A DNA stretch of 46,915 nucleotides from Muribaculaceae bacterium (GCA_017478855.1 JAFVCX010000082.1:1-46915); one strand, 5' to 3'; positions 8,630 to 18,178 are shown, counted from the first letter of the stretch. Numbers and translations are program-made. Notes: generated by a model not told the origin, from the sequence alone.

Positions 8630-11600
8630 TTAGAATGTCACGCTCAAACCAACAGAATAAGTGCGGGGGCTGGGAAGCGACCAGCAGTCGATACCCTCAC
8701 CACCGATACCACCGGCAGCGGCACTCATCACGTTACCCACCACGTCATAACCTTGGTAGTTAGTGATAGTGAACAGGTCATTACCGGCAACGTAAACCAG
8801 AGCGTTCTGGATCAAACCGCGAGTGTTCTTCTTCAAGAATGCGGTGGGCACATTGTAGCTCAGGCGAAGCTCATTCAGGCGCAGGTAGTTGATGTGCTTC
8901 TGCACCCAAGGGGTATCATCGTTGAGCGATGCAAGGAATGCGGCGTTACCGTAGTTGGGGTGAACGGCGATGGTGTTGTAGGTAGGATTGTAGGTTCCGG
9001 GAATCTCATCACCCACGCTGTAGCCGGCGGGGATGTTGTCGCCATCCTGATAGTAGGAGGGATTCTCGTGGCCGTCTTGCAGCACACCATTGTACACATA
9101 GTAGCCACCCTCACGCAGAGTAACCGAGAGGTCAGAGAAACCGTCGGTGAAGAGGGCGCGCGAAGTACCGTTGACCATCGTAGCGTGGTAACGGCCACTG
9201 AACATGGCGCTCAGGCGGAAGTTCTTATAGTTGAAGGCGGTGGTGATACCAAAACGCAGTTTTGGCTCACGGTTGCCCATCACGGTCCAAGCCGAGTTCA
9301 CCACGGGCTGGCCGGTGGTGGGGCTGATGACGATCTCACCACGGTCGTTGCGCAGATAGTCGCGGCCGGTGATGGTGGTCACAGGATAACCCTTCATGAT
9401 ACCGTTACGAATGTTACCGGTGTTCCAAGTATAAGCATCGTAATACTCGGTGAGGTTCTCGGGCAGATACACGACCTTGCTGTCGGTGTGGCTGGCGTTG
9501 AAGCCCACGTTCCAAGTAAAGTCGTTGGTCTTGATCAGGTCAGCATCGATGTGCCATTCCCAACCCCAAGTGTTGAACGTACCCACGTTCATGTTGTTCA
9601 GCACGAAGCCGGTTGCATACGACATGCGGAAGCCCTTCACAATCTGGTCGGCGCAATGCGTGTGGAACCAAGTGAAGTCGGTGTTCACGCGGTTATTGAG
9701 CAAGCGAGCCTCAAAACCTACTTCCCAAGAGGTGTTCATCTCAGGCTTGAGGGTCTTGTTGGGACCGGTGAAGCCATACTTGTAACCACCACCCGAAAGC
9801 TCGGTAGCCTCCAGCTCGGGGTCGATCGAGAGCACGGGAGCGTCCTTACCCACCTGTGCAAACGAGCCACGCACCTTCAGGTAGTTGAGCCAGTTGAGGT
9901 CTTTGAGCGGTTTCAGCTCGGTGAGCACCCATGCCAGCTCCACTGCGGGATAGAAGAAGTGGTTGTTGTCTTTGGGGAGGGTCGACGACCAGTCGTTACG
10001 GAAACGGAAGTTAGCGAAGATCATGTTGTCATAACCCAGCTCCACAGCACCCGAGATAGCTTGGATGCGGCGCTTGGTAGAACGTTTCTTGCTCACCACA
10101 GTGCTGGGGTCGCAGTTGTTGATTGAATAGAAGTCAATCACTTGGAAGTTCGAACCATAAGAAGCAAGGCTGGTCACACCATTCTCAAGCTGGTGGTAAC
10201 CCACTTGCAGACCCAGCGTGTATTTCTCGTTGAAGGTGTTGTTGTAACCTGCCAGCAAGTTGATTGTGGGGTCGTTCATGTTATACTTCGACAAGTTGTA
10301 GGTACCGCCATTGGTCGAGCCAATGTTACTGGTGCGGTAGTAGGGGTGCGTAGCATACTCGTATTGCGAGGTGCTCACGTCCCAACCGAACTGGCCGCGC
10401 ACATAGGTGTGCTCCACCGGGGTGATGTTCAGCGTGAAGGCCGAAATCACACGGTCGGTCTTGTCGTTGTTTTTGTTCTTATAGAGGGCAAACAGCGGGT
10501 TCAGCAGGTCGGTATCGGTGTAGTATTCCGGATAACGCATGTGAACGCCGTCGGCATCCATATAGTTGGCCATGTTGTCCACATGGGGCCAGCGATAAGA
10601 GCGATAGAGCGGGCCGCTGGTGTAGCGCATAGCTTTGCGGTTGCTCATGTGCACATATTGAATGCTACCTTCAAAGTTGATGTATTTATTGATTTCGGCG
10701 CGGCCGGCAATCGAGAGGTTCTGACGCTTGAGGTCGGTGGTCTTGATCACACCGTCTTGGTCGATAAACGAAGCCGAAGCGCGAACACTCATCTTGTCGT
10801 TACCCGACTGAACCGACACGTTGTGCTTCTGCAGGAAACCGGTTTGGAGCACAGCGGCGGTGTTGTCGTAGGTGGGGAGAGCGCCGTCAAACAGGCCACC
10901 ATAAGCGCGGGTGTAGTAATAGTTGGTTGCGCCATAGGCACCGTTGGCATACTTCTCTTGAATCTTGGGCCAGCCATAGGCTTTCTGCCACGAGAGTTGG
11001 TTGCTGTAGGTGATCTTGGCTTGGCCACGGGTACCCTTCTTGGTGGTGATGATGATGGCACCGTTAGAAGCATCCGAGCCATAGAGTGCAGCGGCGGCGG
11101 CACCCTTCAGCACGGTCATGCTCTCGATGTCCTCGGGGTTGAAGTCGTTACCACGCGAAGCAAAGTCGGTGGTACGCACGTTGGCACCCGATGTGTCATC
11201 GTCCACAGCGAAACCGCTGGCAGCGTTAAAGGTAGTGTTGTTCATGGGCACACCGTCCACGATGTAGAGGGGCTGGTTGTTACCCGAAATTGAAGTGGCA
11301 CTACGCAGAATCACTTGGGTCGACGCGCCGGGAGCACCACTGGTGTTGGTCACGTTCATACCGCTCACGCGGCCCTGCAGGGCGGTGATGAAGTCGGTAC
11401 GGCCCGATTCCACGATATCACTTGCTTTCACATTCTGCACGCTCGAACCCACCGAACGAGCCACACGCTTCACACCGAACTCGGCGGTGATCACCACCTC
11501 TTCGAGCTCTTTGCCGCTGTTTTGCAGAATCACACTTGCAGCTTGGCTTGCTGGCACTTCCACTGCCTCATAGCCCACATAGGAGAACACGAGTGTCGAG

Positions 11601-11845
11601 TTCTTGTCGGCCTTGATAGAATACCTACCGTTCAGGTCGGTCATCGTACCACGGGTGGTGCCTTTAACCTTCACTGTCACGCCAATCAGAGGCTCACCGT
11701 CGTTGTCCTTAACCACGCCGGTCACCTTGTCACTGTTGGTTTGTGCCACAGCACTGAAGCCCCAAGCCTGACCACTCGGGGTCATGCCTGCGGGAACTCC
11801 CAGTGCGATAGCCATTGCAGCCAACAATACACATTGTTTTTTCAT
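8630..11845 (-). CDS. SusC/RagA-family TonB-dependent outer-membrane transporter (susC1)
   Basis: A 1071-residue outer-membrane channel that imports oligomers with energy from TonB. After a long signal peptide (about 1-36) comes a carboxypeptidase-regulatory-like domain (VTGVVKDNDGEPLIGVTVKVKGTTRGTMTDLNG, about 40-115). The plug domain follows (about 120-235, with PLYIVDGVPM and ESMTVLKGAAAAALYGSDASNGAIIITTKKG). A 22-strand beta-barrel then ends in the aromatic TYSVGLSVTF. The ATG at 11845 was chosen over the in-frame GTG at 11851. It is first in the operon susC1-susD1-lipoprotein. Its first 90 coding bases and the 7 bases upstream are identical, in inverted orientation, to those of susC2 (11755-11852 versus 12434-12531). 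Family assignment is firm. The substrate is unknown. Confidence 0.95.
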   Translation of the reverse strand: MKKQCVLLAAMAIALGVPAGMTPSGQAWGFSAVAQTNSDKVTGVVKDNDGEPLIGVTVKVKGTTRGTMTDLNGRYSIKADKNSTLVFSYVGYEAVEVPASQAASVILQNSGKELEEVVITAEFGVKRVARSVGSSVQNVKASDIVESGRTDFITALQGRVSGMNVTNTSGAPGASTQVILRSATSISGNNQPLYIVDGVPMNNTTFNAASGFAVDDDTSGANVRTTDFASRGNDFNPEDIESMTVLKGAAAAALYGSDASNGAIIITTKKGTRGQAKITYSNQLSWQKAYGWPKIQEKYANGAYGATNYYYTRAYGGLFDGALPTYDNTAAVLQTGFLQKHNVSVQSGNDKMSVRASASFIDQDGVIKTTDLKRQNLSIAGRAEINKYINFEGSIQYVHMSNRKAMRYTSGPLYRSYRWPHVDNMANYMDADGVHMRYPEYYTDTDLLNPLFALYKNKNNDKTDRVISAFTLNITPVEHTYVRGQFGWDVSTSQYEYATHPYYRTSNIGSTNGGTYNLSKYNMNDPTINLLAGYNNTFNEKYTLGLQVGYHQLENGVTSLASYGSNFQVIDFYSINNCDPSTVVSKKRSTKRRIQAISGAVELGYDNMIFANFRFRNDWSSTLPKDNNHFFYPAVELAWVLTELKPLKDLNWLNYLKVRGSFAQVGKDAPVLSIDPELEATELSGGGYKYGFTGPNKTLKPEMNTSWEVGFEARLLNNRVNTDFTWFHTHCADQIVKGFRMSYATGFVLNNMNVGTFNTWGWEWHIDADLIKTNDFTWNVGFNASHTDSKVVYLPENLTEYYDAYTWNTGNIRNGIMKGYPVTTITGRDYLRNDRGEIVISPTTGQPVVNSAWTVMGNREPKLRFGITTAFNYKNFRLSAMFSGRYHATMVNGTSRALFTDGFSDLSVTLREGGYYVYNGVLQDGHENPSYYQDGDNIPAGYSVGDEIPGTYNPTYNTIAVHPNYGNAAFLASLNDDTPWVQKHINYLRLNELRLSYNVPTAFLKKNTRGLIQNALVYVAGNDLFTITNYQGYDVVGNVMSAAAGGIGGEGIDCWSLPSPRTYSVGLSVTF

Positions 11846-11852
11846 ACGCACA
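11755..11852 (-). repeat. 98-bp perfect inverted repeat, left arm (susC1 start)
   Basis: Read on the minus strand, this stretch is identical base for base to 12434-12531 on the plus strand. It covers the 7 bases before the ATG and the first 91 bases of susC1, that is, most of the signal peptide. Similarity decays immediately downstream (GTGCTGTGGCACAAACC versus CGGCTGTGGCGCAGACC). Together the arms bracket the 581-bp control segment between the two susC genes. Confidence 0.95.
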
Positions 11853-12433
11853 TGTTTTAGTGATTAAAGTTATAGTAATAAAAAAGTAACTGCGTCAGTA
11901 TAAATATCGTTAATTCTTTGGTTTTCACAGCAATAAACCGTCACCCAAGCAGGAAACGGACAATTTTACCGCAAAATCAACCACAAAGATGTTACATTTT
12001 TTTCATTTCACCAAATTTTTTTTGGAGTTTTTTACTTTTTTTCAATATATCGGTTCACGTTTTTACCGAAACTCCTTCTCTCTTGGCTTGCGCGGGGGCA
12101 CCTGCCTGCGCACCACAATGGTTACCCTCCGGCTCACGAAGGCCATCGGTGCCCCGCTTCGGGGCTGCTCAAGGTGCGCTAAGTGGCAGCCACCGCCGTT
12201 TTGGGTGGTTTTTGCACCTTGTTAAAGAAATTTTTCAAATTATATGCGCAGTTCGTGAAAAAAAACCAATTTTGCACGATATTTCTATTGGATTTTCCAA
12301 GAGAATCGCCCAAACGCCTAAAGACCAACATGAAAACCCACAAACGCCATAACCACGCTTGTGAAGAGAGGTGCAATGAGGCCAGCCGGCATTCCTTGTC
12401 AAGACAAAACGATTTTTATTAACAATAAACTTT
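11853..12433. other. 581-bp intergenic control segment between divergent susC genes
   Basis: No convincing gene lies here; the short frames present overlap promoter and hairpin sequence. The left third holds a leftward promoter (11984-12015). The middle (about 12088-12220) is unusually GC-rich for an intergenic region and is full of potential stems: GCGCACC (12108-12114) with GGTGCGC (12173-12179), and GCCCCG-CTT-CGGGGC (12151-12165). It ends with a CCACC...GGGTGG stem followed by TTTTT near 12186-12217, which looks like a rightward terminator or attenuator. No rightward promoter as good as the leftward one was seen. The best candidate is CAATTTTG at 12267-12274, without a -33 element. Confidence 0.6.
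11984..12015 (-). promoter_or_regulatory. Candidate promoter of the susC1 operon
   Basis: On the minus strand, TTTG (complement of 12012-12015), a 20-base spacer and CATCTTTG (complement of 11984-11991) match the Bacteroidota promoter with one deviation in the -7 box. The predicted leader is about 130 bases. Confidence 0.55.
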
Positions 12434-12531
12434 TGTGCGTATGAAAAAACAATGTGTATTGTTGGCTGCAATGGCTATCGCACTGGGAGTTCCCGCAGGC
12501 ATGACCCCGAGTGGTCAGGCTTGGGGCTTCA
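12434..12531 (+). repeat. 98-bp perfect inverted repeat, right arm (susC2 start)
   Basis: This is the inverted partner of 11755-11852. It covers the TGTGCGT that precedes the ATG at 12441 and the susC2 signal-peptide codons. Such identity at DNA level, while the rest of the two genes is very divergent, points to recent gene conversion or recombination. Confidence 0.95.
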
Positions 12532-15500
12532 CGGCTGTGGCGCAGACCAACTATGTGACTGGCACAGTGACCGATGCCAATGGCGAAGCCATCATCGGCG
12601 CCAGTGTCCAAGAAATCGGTTCCACCCGTGGTACGGTGACTGATGTGGACGGTAAGTTCTCGCTCAAGACCAATGGAAAAGGCAAAATCCAAGTCTCTTT
12701 CATTGGCTACAAGACCGTGACCGTCAACCCCGGCACCGGCATCAACGTGCGTCTTGAAGAAGACAACGCCCTCCTCGACGAAGTCGTGGTGGTGGGCTAT
12801 GGCCAGCAGAAGAAAGTGAACCTCACCGGCGCCGTGTCGGTCGTGGACGTTGACAAGACCCTCTCGTCGCGCCCCGAGCAAGACGTGGCCAAGGCACTGC
12901 AAGGTGCTGTTCCCGGCCTGAGCGTTATCAACACCAGCGGTAGCTTGGAGGATTCGCCCTCGCTCACCATTCGTGGCGTGGGTACCCTGAGCAACGGCGC
13001 TGTGTCGAACCCCCTCATCGTGGTCGACGGCGTGGCCGTGGATGACCTCTCGATGATTAATGGTGCCGACATCGCAAGCGTGAGCGTGCTCAAGGATGCC
13101 TCTTCGGCCGCCATCTATGGTACCCGTGCTGCCTTCGGTGTGATCCTCATCACCACCAAGACCGGTAAGAAGGACGACCGCGTGAACGTGCGCTACGACA
13201 ACAACTTCGCATGGGATCACGCCACCTATCTGCCCGACTTCCCCGATGTGCCCACCCAGCTCAAGAGTGCCCTCATGGCCAAGAACCGCCAGTCTCCCGG
13301 CGCTTCGGTGGAGCTTTTCGGTATGTACTTCGACCAACTGCTGCCCTATGCCGAGAAATGGCAACAGCAAAACGGCGGCAAGATCGGTTACGGCGAAATG
13401 CGCCCCTATGTGGACGACAACAACGTGGGTGACTATCGCTTCATCGGCAACCAACCCATGTACTACGCCGACTACGACGTGCAAGACATCTGGTTCCAGA
13501 GCGCAGCTCCCTCGCAGAGCCACAACGTGAGCGTGGACGGCTCGAGCGGCCGCACCACCTTCCGCGCAGCCTTTGGCTACAGCGGCAAGGAAGACCTCAT
13601 GACTTGGAACACCGGCAAACGCCAGCGCTACAACGCCAGCATGAACATCTCGACCGACGTGACCGACTGGCTCACCGTGGGTGCCCGCATGAGCTTCAAC
13701 CGTCGCAACATGAACCGTGCCGAAACCTACAACAACATGTATCAGTACATTTGGCGTTGGGGTTCGTTCTTCATCCCCAGCGGCACGATCGACGGCAACG
13801 ACTTCCGCGTGGTGGCCATGCAGAAGCAGGCCGACCGTCGCCGCATCATGCACGACGAAACTAAGGCCACTGCCTTCTTGAAAGCTCACATCACCAGCGA
13901 CCTGACCCTGAACGCCGACTTCACTTATCAGGTGAACAACGCCAACATGCGCTGGAGCGACTTCCCCATCTACGGCATGAACTGGAGCGGCGTGACCCCC
14001 GGCTACATCGTGGGCCAATCAAGCTCTGGCACTTCGCGCCAAAACATCAAGGCCAACACTTGGACGGGCAACGCCTATCTTGAGTATCTGAAGAGCATCA
14101 ACGACGCTCACAACTTCAAGGTGATGGCCGGCCTCACCGGTGAAAAGCGCAAATATGACTACTTCCGCGCCGACCGCAAAGAGCTTTATTCGACCGACTA
14201 TCCCGAGCTGAACCTCGCCTATGGCGACCTCACTCGCTCCACCATCACCAGCAGCACAAGCGGCACAAGCGCTCTGCTGCCTTGGCTGCGTGGCGACTAT
14301 GCAACCGCCGGTTACTTTGCTCGTTTCAACTATGACTACAAGGGCATCTACCTGCTGGAGGTGAACGGCCGCTACGACGGCTCGTCGAGCTTCCCCGCAA
14401 GCGACCGCTGGGCATTCTTCCCCTCGTTCTCGCTGGGCTACCGCTTCAGCCAAGAGGCTTACTGGGACAAGCTGCGCAACACCGTTTCCAACGGTAAGCT
14501 CCGCTTCTCTTATGGTACTATCGGTAATGAGGCTGTGGGCGACAACATGTTCCTGAGCACCATCTCCGCAGGCCAAATGAACTATCTGGGCACCGGCACC
14601 GCCAAGCTCAACTCGTTCGGCATCCCCACTTGGGTTTCGCCCTCTCTTACTTGGGAGAAAATCAAAACCACCAACGTGGGTCTTGACCTCGGTTTCCTCA
14701 ACGACCAAATCCTCCTCACTGCCGAGTGGTTCCAGCGTGTGACCAACGATATGCTCGCTCCGGGCGCAGCTCTGCCCCCGAGCGTGGGTGCAAGCACACC
14801 TTATATGAATAACGGCTCGCTGCGTTCACGCGGATGGGAAATCACCATCAACTGGCGCAAGCAAATCAACAAAGACCTCGGCCTCTATGCTAACTTCAGC
14901 ATTGGCGACAGCAAGGTCAAAGTGACCAAGTGGAGCAACAACAGCAAGCAGATTGGCTACCCCATGAACAGCTCTTATGCTTACGAAGGCATGTACTGGG
15001 GCGACATCTGGGGCTTCGAAACCGACCGCTACTTCACCGAGGCCGACTTCAACGGCAAGGACGCCAACGGCAAGTGGATCTATAAAGAAGGTGTGGCCGA
15101 CCAAACCGGCATCGAAACCGACAACTTCGTGTATGGCCCCGGCGACATCAAGTACAAAGACCTCGATGGCGACGGCAAGATCAGCGGCGGCCAAGGCACT
15201 GCCGATGACCATGGCGACCTGAAGGTGATTGGTAACATGCTGCCTCGCTACGAGTACAGCTTCCACGTGGGTGGCACCTACAAGGGCTTCGACCTTGACC
15301 TCTTCTTCCAAGGCGTGGGCAAGCGCGACATGTGGACCCAGAGTGCATTTGTGTTCCCCATGATGCGTGAGGCCGACCTTGCCATCTATGCTAACCAAAC
15401 CAAGTACAACGTGTACGATCCCGAGAATGGCATCATCAACATCAGCGAGAGCAACGACTTCCCCTGCCTGTATCCCGGCAACGAGTATGCAGGTAACGTG

Positions 15501-15815
15501 ACCGGCCTCTCGGGCGAAGGTGGCTGCCACAACTACTATCCCCAGACCAAGTATCTGGTCGACATGAGCTATCTGCGTCTGAAGAACGTCACTCTGGGCT
15601 ACACCCTGCCCACCGAACTCACCAAGAAGGCCTACATTCAGCGCCTGCGCCTCTATGCAAGCGTGAACAACCTGTGCCTGCTGCACAAGGGCAGCGGCGA
15701 CCTCCCCATCGATCCTGAGATGAACGCCGGTCAAGGCGCCCTCAGCTATGGCACTTGGGGCCGCACCTATCCCATCACCCGCAGCTGGTCGTTTGGTTTG
15801 CAAGTGACTTTCTAA
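12441..15815 (+). CDS. SusC/RagA-family TonB-dependent outer-membrane transporter (susC2)
   Basis: A 1124-residue TonB-dependent importer, partner of the SusD protein encoded next. The signal peptide is nearly identical to that of susC1. It is followed by a carboxypeptidase-regulatory-like domain (VTGTVTDANGEAIIGASVQEIGSTRGTVTDVDG). A linker with EVVVVGYGQQKKVNLTGAV, the classic SusC junction, leads to the plug (about 115-235, PLIVVDGVAVDDLSMINGADIASVSVLKDASSAAIYGTRAAFGVI). The barrel ends in RSWSFGLQVTF. The ATG at 12441 was preferred over the GTG at 12435. Apart from the shared leader the protein is quite different from SusC1, so the two loci probably take up different substrates. Its own promoter is not obvious. 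Assignment is firm. Confidence 0.96.
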   Translation: MKKQCVLLAAMAIALGVPAGMTPSGQAWGFTAVAQTNYVTGTVTDANGEAIIGASVQEIGSTRGTVTDVDGKFSLKTNGKGKIQVSFIGYKTVTVNPGTGINVRLEEDNALLDEVVVVGYGQQKKVNLTGAVSVVDVDKTLSSRPEQDVAKALQGAVPGLSVINTSGSLEDSPSLTIRGVGTLSNGAVSNPLIVVDGVAVDDLSMINGADIASVSVLKDASSAAIYGTRAAFGVILITTKTGKKDDRVNVRYDNNFAWDHATYLPDFPDVPTQLKSALMAKNRQSPGASVELFGMYFDQLLPYAEKWQQQNGGKIGYGEMRPYVDDNNVGDYRFIGNQPMYYADYDVQDIWFQSAAPSQSHNVSVDGSSGRTTFRAAFGYSGKEDLMTWNTGKRQRYNASMNISTDVTDWLTVGARMSFNRRNMNRAETYNNMYQYIWRWGSFFIPSGTIDGNDFRVVAMQKQADRRRIMHDETKATAFLKAHITSDLTLNADFTYQVNNANMRWSDFPIYGMNWSGVTPGYIVGQSSSGTSRQNIKANTWTGNAYLEYLKSINDAHNFKVMAGLTGEKRKYDYFRADRKELYSTDYPELNLAYGDLTRSTITSSTSGTSALLPWLRGDYATAGYFARFNYDYKGIYLLEVNGRYDGSSSFPASDRWAFFPSFSLGYRFSQEAYWDKLRNTVSNGKLRFSYGTIGNEAVGDNMFLSTISAGQMNYLGTGTAKLNSFGIPTWVSPSLTWEKIKTTNVGLDLGFLNDQILLTAEWFQRVTNDMLAPGAALPPSVGASTPYMNNGSLRSRGWEITINWRKQINKDLGLYANFSIGDSKVKVTKWSNNSKQIGYPMNSSYAYEGMYWGDIWGFETDRYFTEADFNGKDANGKWIYKEGVADQTGIETDNFVYGPGDIKYKDLDGDGKISGGQGTADDHGDLKVIGNMLPRYEYSFHVGGTYKGFDLDLFFQGVGKRDMWTQSAFVFPMMREADLAIYANQTKYNVYDPENGIINISESNDFPCLYPGNEYAGNVTGLSGEGGCHNYYPQTKYLVDMSYLRLKNVTLGYTLPTELTKKAYIQRLRLYASVNNLCLLHKGSGDLPIDPEMNAGQGALSYGTWGRTYPITRSWSFGLQVTF

Positions 15816-15865
15816 GCGTGTTGTGACTCACTAATGATATTAACATTTCAGAAAAATCGAAGTTT

Positions 15866-17563
15866 ATGAAGAAAGCATATTTATTAGGACTTGTCGGTCT
15901 GGCAATGGTCTTCGCAAGCTGCGACGACATGCTCGACGTCAATCCCCGCGACAAGTTTACGAACGACCCGAGCTTCTGGAACAACGCCACACAGGTTGAG
16001 AACTACACCAACTCCATGTACGGCAACTTCTCGGGTTATGGATATAGCGGCGCAGGCGGTGCATTCTACTTCTCCAGCCTGACCGACGATCAGGTGAAGC
16101 CTGAGTTCGAAAACTGGACGTTCACCAACGTGCCCAACAGCTCTACATCGTGGAGCAGTCCCTTCACCGAAATTCGCCGCAGCAACTATCTGCTCGACAA
16201 CATGGGCAGCTCTACGCTGGCCGATGCCGTCAAGGCTAAATACACCGCTATCGCTCGCTTGTGCCGTGCCTATAACTACTTCCTGCTTGTGCAGCGTTAT
16301 GGCGACGTGCAGTGGCAAGACCACGTGGTGCTCACCACCAGCGATGACTATGTGAAAGGTCCCCGCGACGACCGCGATTTGGTGATGGACAGGGTGCTCG
16401 AAGACCTCGACTATGCTATCGCCAACATCGGCACCGGCAACAAGGTTTCGTGGAGCGCCAATCTGGCCCTCGCCATGAAGAGCGAAATCTGCCTCTACGA
16501 AGGCACCTATTGCAAATATCGCACACAGGCCGAGAACGGCAAGGCTGCCGACGCCACTCGTGCACAGAAATACCTCAACGAGTGCGTGAACGCTTCGCAG
16601 CAGCTCATGGGTGGCTCGTATAGCCTCACCAGCAACTATGGCGAGATCTACAACGCTCTGAGCCTCACCGGCAACAGCGAGGTAATCTTCTGCCGCCACT
16701 ATGAGAAAGACGTGTTGGGCCACAGCACCGTGGACTACACCAGCGGTTCTACGGCACAACGCGGTATCAGCAAGGACGCTATCGACGCCTTCTTGTTCAC
16801 CGACGGTCTGCCTTTGGCAACTACCAGCCTCGATAAGAGCGACGCTCCCGAGCTGGTCGACGGCAAATACAACATCGAGAAGATGCTCAGCGTGCGCGAC
16901 AAGCGACTCGGTGTCCTCCTTGACCACACGCTGGCCTTCAAGGGCTATGGCAACGCTCGTGGCAGCCTCGCCGAGATGACCTCGTCCACCGGCTACACCA
17001 TTGCCAAGTATTACACCGACAAGATGGGTGACCCCAGCGCCACTTCGCAAATCTACTATTGCAACAACATCGGCACCGGCTACACCGACGCTCCCGTCTA
17101 CTGGCTGGCACAAATCTATCTGAACTATGCCGAGGCTAAGGCCGAGCTGGGCAACATCACCCAGACCGACTTGGACAACAGCGTCAACCTGCTGCAAGCA
17201 CGCGCAGGCCTGCCCGCGCTCAACCTCAACCCCGCTGCCGACCCCGCCAACAATCATGGCGTGAGCAACCTGTTGTGGGAGATTCGCCGCGCACGTCGCT
17301 GCGAGCTCATGACCGACGGCAACCGCTACTGGGACCTCGTGCGCTGGCACCAGCTCGATAAGCTCGACAGCAGCAAGTATCCCAACATCAACCGCGGTGC
17401 TAACCTGAGCGTGGTGCCCGACTGCCAACTCACTCTCGAAGATGGCTACGTGGTGCCTCTGACCGCCACCCGTTCGTTCGAGGCGAAGTATTACTTCTAT
17501 CCTATTCCCACCGAGCAGATCGAGAACAGCGGCAAAGCCACTTCTCAGAACAATGGCTGGTAA
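15866..17563 (+). CDS. RagB/SusD-family nutrient-uptake outer-membrane lipoprotein (susD2)
   Basis: A 565-residue surface lipoprotein that caps SusC2 and binds its substrate. The signal peptide ends in lipobox VFASC (Cys19), followed by DDMLDVNPRDKFTNDPSFWNNATQVENYTNSMYGNF, the standard SusD N-terminal region. The TPR-rich core (KAKYTAIARLCRAYNYFLLVQRYGDV) and the C-terminal domain (WEIRRARRCELMTDGNRYWDLVRW, then YFYPIPTEQIENSG) are textbook RagB/SusD. It follows susC2 by 50 bases, without a promoter, and is closed by a strong terminator. No glycoside hydrolase or regulator follows in the operon. The substrate is unknown. Confidence 0.96.
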   Translation: MKKAYLLGLVGLAMVFASCDDMLDVNPRDKFTNDPSFWNNATQVENYTNSMYGNFSGYGYSGAGGAFYFSSLTDDQVKPEFENWTFTNVPNSSTSWSSPFTEIRRSNYLLDNMGSSTLADAVKAKYTAIARLCRAYNYFLLVQRYGDVQWQDHVVLTTSDDYVKGPRDDRDLVMDRVLEDLDYAIANIGTGNKVSWSANLALAMKSEICLYEGTYCKYRTQAENGKAADATRAQKYLNECVNASQQLMGGSYSLTSNYGEIYNALSLTGNSEVIFCRHYEKDVLGHSTVDYTSGSTAQRGISKDAIDAFLFTDGLPLATTSLDKSDAPELVDGKYNIEKMLSVRDKRLGVLLDHTLAFKGYGNARGSLAEMTSSTGYTIAKYYTDKMGDPSATSQIYYCNNIGTGYTDAPVYWLAQIYLNYAEAKAELGNITQTDLDNSVNLLQARAGLPALNLNPAADPANNHGVSNLLWEIRRARRCELMTDGNRYWDLVRWHQLDKLDSSKYPNINRGANLSVVPDCQLTLEDGYVVPLTATRSFEAKYYFYPIPTEQIENSGKATSQNNGW

Positions 17564-17603
17564 ACCATTGCCACTGAGCCTTCACCGAGGCTCGTGAAAC
17601 TTC

Positions 17604-17638
17604 AAGGCCGCTTGAGCATGATGCTCAAGCGGCCTTTT
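17604..17638 (+). terminator. Strong terminator of the susC2-susD2 operon
   Basis: AAGGCCGCTTGAGCAT (17604-17619) is perfectly complementary to ATGCTCAAGCGGCCTT (17621-17636), giving a long stem that runs into TTTT. Confidence 0.9.
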
Positions 17639-17689
17639 CGCATAATAAAACTACCGAAACGCTTAAAAATGCGCCTCTTTCACGATTTT

Positions 17690-17723
17690 ATTGCACATAT
17701 TATTAAATAATTTCATAATTTTG
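17690..17723 (+). promoter_or_regulatory. Promoter of the dockerin / beta-helix operon
   Basis: The -7 box TAATTTTG (17716-17723) is a perfect match. ATTG at 17690-17693 could serve as -33 at a slightly long 22-base spacing. The leader is about 35 bases. Confidence 0.65.
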
Positions 17724-17761
17724 CAGCTCATTTCGATAATTATTAACCAAATTCAGAATAT

Positions 17762-18178
17762 ATGAAAAAGTTCTTAAGTTTCATGATGGCATGCATCGTG
17801 GCACTGAGCTTGGGAGCCGACACCTTCAGCTACCTCAACTTCACGCTGAGCGACGGCATCACCAAGCAAGTTTCCACCGATGGCCTGACCATCACCTATG
17901 CCGGCAGCAACGTGGTTGCCACAACCTCCACCGGCACGACCACGCTGGCAAAAGCCAATGTGACCTCGATGTACTTCACCAACACCAAAATCGATGTCAC
18001 CACACCTTCCTTCGACCTCAATCACGACGGATATGTCGACGTGGCCGACGTGGCCTATCTGATTGATGTGGCCCTTGGCGGCAGCAAAGACATCTATGGC
18101 GAATGCGACCTCAACGGCGACGGGTATGTCGACGTGGCCGACGTTTCGTTTCTCATCAATTATATTCTTCAACGATAA
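17762..18178 (+). CDS. Small secreted protein with a C-terminal type I dockerin domain
   Basis: A 138-residue exported protein. A signal peptide (about 1-19) is followed by a short beta-rich region of about 60 residues. That region contains TTLAKANVTSMYFTNTK, a motif also seen near the start of the next protein (SFALAEVDSIYVDD). The C-terminus is a two-repeat dockerin: DLNHDGYVDVADVAYLIDVA (residues 85-104) and DLNGDGYVDVADVSFLINYI (residues 116-135). Each has the calcium-binding D-x-N-x-D-G-x-V-D-x-x-D pattern. In cellulosomal clostridia dockerins bind cohesins. In Bacteroidota they occur widely without known cohesin partners, and no cohesin is encoded in this window. The gene lies 15 bases before the carbohydrate-binding beta-helix gene, so the two are probably made together. 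The domain is certain. The role is unknown. Confidence 0.88.
   Translation: MKKFLSFMMACIVALSLGADTFSYLNFTLSDGITKQVSTDGLTITYAGSNVVATTSTGTTTLAKANVTSMYFTNTKIDVTTPSFDLNHDGYVDVADVAYLIDVALGGSKDIYGECDLNGDGYVDVADVSFLINYILQR

Noticed and set aside
11918-12422. Several short open frames between the divergent susC genes
   Set aside because: They overlap in conflicting frames, cross promoter and hairpin sequences and have no codon bias or domain.
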